Below, in pieces: positions 7,390-11,643 of a stretch of DNA of 11,643 nt (position 1 is the first letter of the stretch; every line of letters begins with the position of its first letter). The position numbers were made by a program, and so were the translations under genes. The stretch covers positions 1 to 11,643 of the forward strand of contig JAFIHP010000213.1 of the NCBI GenBank assembly GCA_017849335.1. Direction: 5' to 3'. Under the pieces are notes generated by a model that made no database searches, was not told where the DNA came from, and saw only the letters and a list, made by a program, of their open reading frames with translations. The DNA is from Actinomycetales bacterium (GTDB lineage: Bacteria > Actinomycetota > Actinomycetes > S36-B12).

Positions 7390-8616
7390 ATGCGCCAGAC
7401 CGCACGCAGTCGATTCGCCGCCCTCACGGGCGTCGTCGTCGTCGGTGCCATCGCCCTGACGGCATGCAGCAGCTCGTCGTCGTCGGAGTCCACGTCGTCG
7501 GAGGCGACCGCGGCCGCCTCGTCGGCACCGGCCTCATCGGCCGCTGCTTCGGCCGACGCGTCGGCTCCTGCGACGGAGTGCACCACCCCGACGCCGGTGA
7601 AGCTCCAGCTCCAGTGGTTCACGCAGGCTCAGTTCGCCGGCTACTACGCGGCCAAGGACAAGGGCTTCTACACGGACCAGTGCCTGGATGTCACGATCCT
7701 GGAGGGCGGCGTCGACATCGTCCCGCAGACCGTCCTGGCCCAAGGCGGTGCCGACTTCGCCATCGCGTGGGTGCCCAAGGCGCTGGCCTCGCGCGAGCAG
7801 GGCGCGCTGATCACCAACGTCGCGCAGGTGTTCCAGAAGTCCGGCACGCTGCAGGTCTCCTGGGCCGACTCGGGGATCAAGACACCTGGCGACTTCAAGG
7901 GCAAGAAGGTCGGCAACTGGGGCTTCGGCAACGAGTTCGAGGTCTTCGCGGCGATCTCGAAGGCCGGTCTCGACCCGGCCTCCGACGTCGAGCTCGTCCA
8001 GCAGCAGTTCGACATGCAGGGTCTGCTGAAGAAGGAGATCGACGCCGCCGAGGCGATGACCTACAACGAGTACGCCCAACTGCTGGAGACGAAGAACCCG
8101 GACACCGGCGAGCTCTACAAGCCGGAGGACTTCAACGTCATCAGCTACGAGGACGAGGGCGTCGGCATGCTCCAGGACGCGATCTGGGCGTCGCAGGAGC
8201 GCCTCTCCGACGCGGCGTACCAGGACATGACGCAGAAGTTCGTCACGGCGTCGCTCGAGGGCTGGATCTACTGCCGTGACAACGCCGAGGAGTGCGCGCA
8301 GATCGTCACGGACAACGGCTCGAAGCTCGGCGCGAGCCACCAGCTGTGGATGATGAACGAGATCAACAAGCTCATCTGGCCGTCGCCGGCCGGCGTCGGC
8401 GTGATGGACCCGGCCAAGTGGGACCAGACCGTCACGATCTCCCTCACCACCAAGAACCTCGAGGGGTCGACGGTCATCACCAAGGAGCCGGACGCCGAGT
8501 CGTACACGGACACCTACGCCGTCGAGGCCAACAAGGTCCTCACCGCGGACGGGCTGAACACGACCGGTGACGCGTTCGCGCCGATCTCGGTGACTCTGAA
8601 CGAGGGCGGCAACTAG
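7390..8616 (+). CDS. ABC transporter substrate-binding lipoprotein, NMT1/THI5-like
   Basis: Extracytoplasmic binding protein, 408 residues. It has a lipoprotein signal: basic n-region (RQTARSR), hydrophobic core, and lipobox LTAC with C26 as the lipidated residue. Residues 27-62 are an almost pure Ser/Ala/Thr/Glu linker. The folded part opens with KLQLQWFTQAQFAGYYAAKD (71-90), followed by KGFYTDQ and a short DVTI strand. This is the pattern of the NMT1/THI5 group, whose known members include thiamine-pyrimidine (formylaminopyrimidine, HMP) binders such as ThiY. GGVDIVPQTVLAQGGADFAIAW also fits the family fold. It follows the second permease by 32 bases. Pyrimidine-type binding is suggested by family and by the upstream catabolic genes but is not proven; riboflavin, aliphatic sulfonates or other aromatic amines are alternatives. 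Cysteines at 64, 98, 295 and 302 could form disulfides. Confidence 0.92.
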   Translation: MRQTARSRFAALTGVVVVGAIALTACSSSSSSESTSSEATAAASSAPASSAAASADASAPATECTTPTPVKLQLQWFTQAQFAGYYAAKDKGFYTDQCLDVTILEGGVDIVPQTVLAQGGADFAIAWVPKALASREQGALITNVAQVFQKSGTLQVSWADSGIKTPGDFKGKKVGNWGFGNEFEVFAAISKAGLDPASDVELVQQQFDMQGLLKKEIDAAEAMTYNEYAQLLETKNPDTGELYKPEDFNVISYEDEGVGMLQDAIWASQERLSDAAYQDMTQKFVTASLEGWIYCRDNAEECAQIVTDNGSKLGASHQLWMMNEINKLIWPSPAGVGVMDPAKWDQTVTISLTTKNLEGSTVITKEPDAESYTDTYAVEANKVLTADGLNTTGDAFAPISVTLNEGGN

Positions 8617-8630
8617 CATCTCGATCGACC

Positions 8631-8675
8631 GGCGAGGGTGCCTGGACACCAGTCCAGGCCCCCTCGCCACCTTTT
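8631..8675 (+). terminator. Rho-independent-type terminator after the ABC importer genes
   Basis: An inverted repeat begins 14 bases after the lipoprotein stop. GGCGAGGG (8631-8638) pairs with CCCTCGCC (8661-8668). After a single T-C mismatch, GCCTGGAC (8640-8647) pairs with GTCCAGGC (8652-8659) around the four-base loop ACCA. ACC and TTTT (8672-8675) follow. The stem is very stable; the T tract is short, as is common in high-GC actinobacteria. It separates the importer from the adenylating-enzyme genes. Confidence 0.82.
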
Positions 8676-8678
8676 CGC

Positions 8679-8683
8679 AGGAG
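8679..8683 (+). promoter_or_regulatory. Ribosome binding site that decides the start of the first adenylating enzyme
   Basis: AGGAG lies 5 bases before ATG 8689. An in-frame GTG at 8638 lies inside the terminator stem and would add 17 residues unlike any family N-terminus, so it is not used. Confidence 0.65.
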
Positions 8684-8688
8684 ACGAG

Positions 8689-10200
8689 ATGCGCCCGACC
8701 GACCCCCGCAAGCCGCTGGACGGACTGCGGCACTGGGCCACGACCGACCCCCACCGGATCGCCGTCAGCGACGGCACGACGTCCCTGACGTTCGCCGAGC
8801 TGCTCGAGGCGGTCGGCCGCACCGCCGCCGCCGGACGTACCGCCCTCGACGTGGCCCCGGCTGGGTCCTTCCTGCCGGTCCTCGTGGACCGGTCGACGCG
8901 CTCTGCGGCGGCGGTGCTGGCCTGCCTGCTCGGTCGAGTCCCATTCGTCCCCGTGGACGCGAGTGCGCCCCCGCATCTCATCCGACGTCTCTTCGTCCGA
9001 GCGGGCAACCCGGGCTTCTACCTCAACGGCTCGATGCGCGACGTCGGCATCTCCGGCGCGGTCGCTGTCGACCCGACCTCCAGCATCGACCTGGCCGAGC
9101 GACAGTCCCCGACGTGCGACGAGCCCGCGCTCCTGTTGTTCTCGTCCGGCACGACCGGCGACCCGAAGGGGATCGTCCTGTCCTGGCGGGCGGTCGAGCA
9201 CCGGTGGCGCTCCCGCGACGCCGAGTACGACGCCGAGGGGTTCGGGCCGGGGGACGACCGACGACAGCCCCTCATCATCCCCATGGACTCCTCGTGGGGC
9301 GTCGCGAAGCTGGCCGACGTCGCGTCCGGGTTCACCGAGCAGGTCGTCGACGTCGCGCGGATGCGCCCGACCGACTTCCTGTCCCGGATGGCGCAGTTCG
9401 CCCCGACCGCGATGGCCGTTCCCGCGCAGCTGGCCCGGGTGCTCGCCCAGCTTCCGCCTCGGCTGGTCCGCCCGCTGCCCTCGGTCCGTCGACTGCACAT
9501 CGCCGCGGAGGGATTCCGGTACGAGCACCTCGACGGCCTCCGGGCGATCTTCGACCCGCGGACGACCGTGATCCACAGCCTGGCCAGCAGCGAGGGCGGC
9601 CGTGAGATCGCGGGCGGCTTCTGCCTCGGCGACGCACCCAGCCACGGGCCGCTCCACCTGGGCCGACCTCTGTTCCCGCGGCATCTACGCGTGGTCGCGG
9701 CTCCGCATCACGATGTCGGCGTCGGAGAGGTCCATGTGAGCGGGGCGATCGCGAGCGGCTACCTGGATGACCCGGCCCTGACGGCCGAGCGCTTCTACCT
9801 CGACGACGACGGCCGACGTTGGTGGCGCTCGCGCGATCTCGTCGTCCTCGACGATGCCGCCGGCACCTACGTCCACGCCGGCCGGATGGACGACGTCGTC
9901 AAGGTCGGCGGGAAGCTCGCCTCACCCGATGACGTGAGCGCCGTGCTGTTGGGAATCGACGGAATCGCGGCGGCGGTCACCGCACCCGTCGTCACCGGCA
10001 ACACCACGCGACTGGTCGCCCATGTCGTCCTCGCGGAAGACGCAACGGTCACGCTTCACGACGTGCACGAGGAACTGTCGGCGCGGCTGCCACCGCATGC
10101 GGTCCCGTCGGCGGTGATGCGGCATCAGAGCCTGCCACTGACGGTACGCGGCAAGGTCGACCGCGAAGCACTGATGCGCGGACCGTTCGAGCGGTGGTGA
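8689..10200 (+). CDS. Stand-alone adenylate-forming enzyme (ANL superfamily, NRPS A-domain-like)
   Basis: A 503-residue AMP-binding enzyme that should activate a carboxylate as an acyl- or aminoacyl-adenylate and pass it to CoA or to a carrier protein. Motifs in order: P-loop LLFSSGTTGDPKG (149-161); A4 region PMDSSWG (198-204); A5 position HSLASSE (296-302) in place of the usual NxYGPTE but keeping the Glu; A6 GEVHVSGAIASGYLDDP (346-362); A7 position WWRSRD (378-383) keeping the ribose-binding Asp; A8 hinge GRMDDVVKVGGK (398-409); A10 LPLTVRGKVDREAL (482-495) with catalytic K489. A6 and A10 are NRPS-like. The protein ends 14 residues after K489's motif start region closes, with no carrier or condensation domain, so it must act on a separate partner. 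It follows the terminator and has its own ribosome binding site. The next gene is a paralogue. Substrate unknown: the A4 alignment is ambiguous between amino-acid-activating and acyl-activating types. Confidence 0.88.
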   Translation: MRPTDPRKPLDGLRHWATTDPHRIAVSDGTTSLTFAELLEAVGRTAAAGRTALDVAPAGSFLPVLVDRSTRSAAAVLACLLGRVPFVPVDASAPPHLIRRLFVRAGNPGFYLNGSMRDVGISGAVAVDPTSSIDLAERQSPTCDEPALLLFSSGTTGDPKGIVLSWRAVEHRWRSRDAEYDAEGFGPGDDRRQPLIIPMDSSWGVAKLADVASGFTEQVVDVARMRPTDFLSRMAQFAPTAMAVPAQLARVLAQLPPRLVRPLPSVRRLHIAAEGFRYEHLDGLRAIFDPRTTVIHSLASSEGGREIAGGFCLGDAPSHGPLHLGRPLFPRHLRVVAAPHHDVGVGEVHVSGAIASGYLDDPALTAERFYLDDDGRRWWRSRDLVVLDDAAGTYVHAGRMDDVVKVGGKLASPDDVSAVLLGIDGIAAAVTAPVVTGNTTRLVAHVVLAEDATVTLHDVHEELSARLPPHAVPSAVMRHQSLPLTVRGKVDREALMRGPFERW

Positions 10201-10244
10201 CCGGTACCGTACGCGGGCGCAGTCGACGAGGGGATGACACGGGG

Positions 10245-11643
10245 ATGGTCGACGAGGACCGACGCAATCGGCTGCCGATCGACGGACTGCGCGACTGGGC
10301 ACGCCGCGACCCCGACCGCATCGCCCTCGACGACCTCACCACGACCATGACGTTCGCGGAGCTCCTCGCCTACGTCGAGTCCACGGCACCGGTCGCCCGG
10401 GAGGCCATGCGGTCCCAGCCCTCGGGGGCGCATCTCCCGGTCATCGTCGATCGGTCGGTCGGTTCCGCCGCCGCCGTGTTCGCGTGCTTCTTCGGACGCG
10501 TCCCCTTCGTCCCCATCGATGCCGGAATGGAGCCCGAGCTGAAGGAGGCGCTCGCCCGCAGGACCGGGGGCTCGCGCGTCTTCCTCGACGGCGCGGGGTC
10601 GGGTGCTGGCGTCCCTGGCGCCTTCGCGCTGGACGTGTCGGTCACCCCGCCGCAGGTCGATCCGGCCGACGCCCCCGACGACGCCTCCCCCGCTCTGGTG
10701 CTGTTCTCCTCCGGGTCGACGGGCGTGCCGAAGGGCATCGTCCTGTCCTGGAAGGCGATGGAGTCCCGGTGGCGCGGCCGAGACGGCCTCGACGCGTGGT
10801 ACCCGCCGGACGCCCGACGGCAACCGCTGTTCTTGCCCCTCGACTCCGCCTGGGGCATCCACGAGGCGGTTCTCGTGGCGTCGGGCTTCGGCCAGCTCAT
10901 CGTCAACCCGGCCGCGCTCCGCCCGGCAGACCTGCTGCTGTCGCTGGCGACGTTCGAACCCACCGCGCTGGCCCTGCCGGCGCAGGTGGCACGCGTGCTG
11001 GCGCAGCTGCCGGAGTCGACCGTCACGCCGCTCCCGTCGGTGGAACGGGTCCACGTCGGCGGCGAGGGCTTCCGCTACGAGTTCTACGACGGCCTTCGGC
11101 CCCTCCTCCGGCCGGACGCCGTGATGGTCCACACCCTCGCCAGCAGCGAGGGCTCCTGGGTGATGCTCAACGAGTTCGCGCTGGCGGACGCGCTCCCGAG
11201 CGGGCCGGTGCACCTGGGCACCGAGCTCTTCCCGGGGACCCTCCGGCTCGACTCGGTCCCCGACCTCGGCGAGGGTGTCGCGGAGGTCCACGTCGGCGGG
11301 GCGATCGCGACGGAGTACCTCGACGACCCGGGGCTGACGGCCGAGCGGTTCTACGCCGACGCCGACGGCCGACAGTGGTGGCGGTCGCACGACCTCGTCT
11401 CGTTCGACACGGAGGTCGGTGCGTTCCGGCACGCCGGCCGGATGGACGACGTGGTGAAGGTGAGAGGCAAGCTGGCATCGCCGTCCGACGTCACGGCCGT
11501 CCTGCTCGAGATCGACGGCGTCGCCGGCGCGATCACGATCCCGGTCGTCACGGAAGGAGCCACCCGGCTCGTCTCACACGTGGAGATCGCGGACGAGTCC
11601 ACCGTCCGGCTGGACGACCTGCGGCGCGCCCTCGCCGCGCGAC
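10245..11643 (+). CDS. Second stand-alone adenylate-forming enzyme (ANL superfamily), 3' partial
   Basis: Paralogue of the preceding gene; 466 codons are visible and the frame is open to the window end. By comparison with its neighbour about 35-40 residues are missing, including the A10 lysine. Motifs: P-loop LFSSGSTGVPKG (153-164); PLDSAWG (198-204); HTLASSE (296-302); AEVHVGGAIATEYLDDP (346-362); WWRSHD (378-383); GRMDDVVKVRGK (398-409). Over residues 191-310 the two proteins align without gaps and 64 of 120 positions are identical by hand count, so they arose by an old duplication rather than a recent one. ATG 10245 is preferred: it opens the frame with the MVDEDRRNRLPIDGLRDW start that matches the neighbour's PLDGLRHW. 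GAGGGG at 10228-10233 is its likely ribosome binding site, 11 bases upstream. ATG 10234 is in another frame. The 44-base gap and shared strand suggest cotranscription. Differences around the pocket (for example GIHEAV against GVAKLA after the A4 motif) hint at a different substrate. Confidence 0.87.
   Translation, partial: MVDEDRRNRLPIDGLRDWARRDPDRIALDDLTTTMTFAELLAYVESTAPVAREAMRSQPSGAHLPVIVDRSVGSAAAVFACFFGRVPFVPIDAGMEPELKEALARRTGGSRVFLDGAGSGAGVPGAFALDVSVTPPQVDPADAPDDASPALVLFSSGSTGVPKGIVLSWKAMESRWRGRDGLDAWYPPDARRQPLFLPLDSAWGIHEAVLVASGFGQLIVNPAALRPADLLLSLATFEPTALALPAQVARVLAQLPESTVTPLPSVERVHVGGEGFRYEFYDGLRPLLRPDAVMVHTLASSEGSWVMLNEFALADALPSGPVHLGTELFPGTLRLDSVPDLGEGVAEVHVGGAIATEYLDDPGLTAERFYADADGRQWWRSHDLVSFDTEVGAFRHAGRMDDVVKVRGKLASPSDVTAVLLEIDGVAGAITIPVVTEGATRLVSHVEIADESTVRLDDLRRALAAR

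Noticed and set aside
7534..9684. Minus-strand open frame of 716 codons across the lipoprotein and adenylating-enzyme genes
   Set aside because: It spans two real plus-strand genes and the terminator, is low-complexity Arg/Val/Gly-rich, and shows no domain. It is a GC-driven artefact.
8689..11643. The two adenylating genes as one split or frameshifted megasynthase
   Set aside because: Each has its own start and ribosome binding site, and the first ends cleanly after A10. The two are full-length paralogues rather than halves of one protein.

Overview
The window is a high-GC, gene-dense stretch with every recognisable gene on the plus strand, short intergenic gaps and frequent GTG starts. Together with an F420-type luciferase-family enzyme and a Ser/Ala-rich lipoprotein linker, this suggests an actinobacterium. 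I cannot name the genus from sequence alone.

Region 1 (2-4793) looks like a catabolic operon for reductive pyrimidine (uracil/thymine) breakdown. It holds the 3' part of a beta-ureidopropionase, a complete dihydropyrimidinase, a CoA-acylating (methyl)malonate-semialdehyde dehydrogenase and an F420/FMN luciferase-like oxidoreductase. Order in the pathway: dihydropyrimidinase opens the dihydro ring, beta-ureidopropionase releases CO2, NH3 and the beta-amino acid, a transaminase (not in the window) makes the semialdehyde, and MmsA converts it to propionyl- or acetyl-CoA. The ring-reducing dihydropyrimidine dehydrogenase is also not in the window; both missing genes could lie upstream, where the window cuts the first gene.

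Region 2 (4842-8616) is a complete ABC importer: permease, ATPase, second permease and an NMT1/THI5-like lipoprotein. The first three are translationally coupled (ATGA overlap, then a stop directly followed by ATG). The neighbours suggest uptake of a pyrimidine or a related N-containing compound that feeds region 1. A strong inverted repeat at 8631-8668 follows the lipoprotein gene and probably ends the unit.

Region 3 (8689 to the window end) holds two tandem paralogous stand-alone adenylate-forming (ANL, NRPS-A-domain-like) enzymes. The second runs off the window. The first ends right after its A10 lysine motif, with no carrier-protein domain. They are probably the start of a separate, possibly biosynthetic, transcription unit, and they are the least explained part of the window. 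I saw no tRNA, rRNA, CRISPR, insertion sequence or convincing minus-strand gene. No gap between genes exceeds 100 bases.
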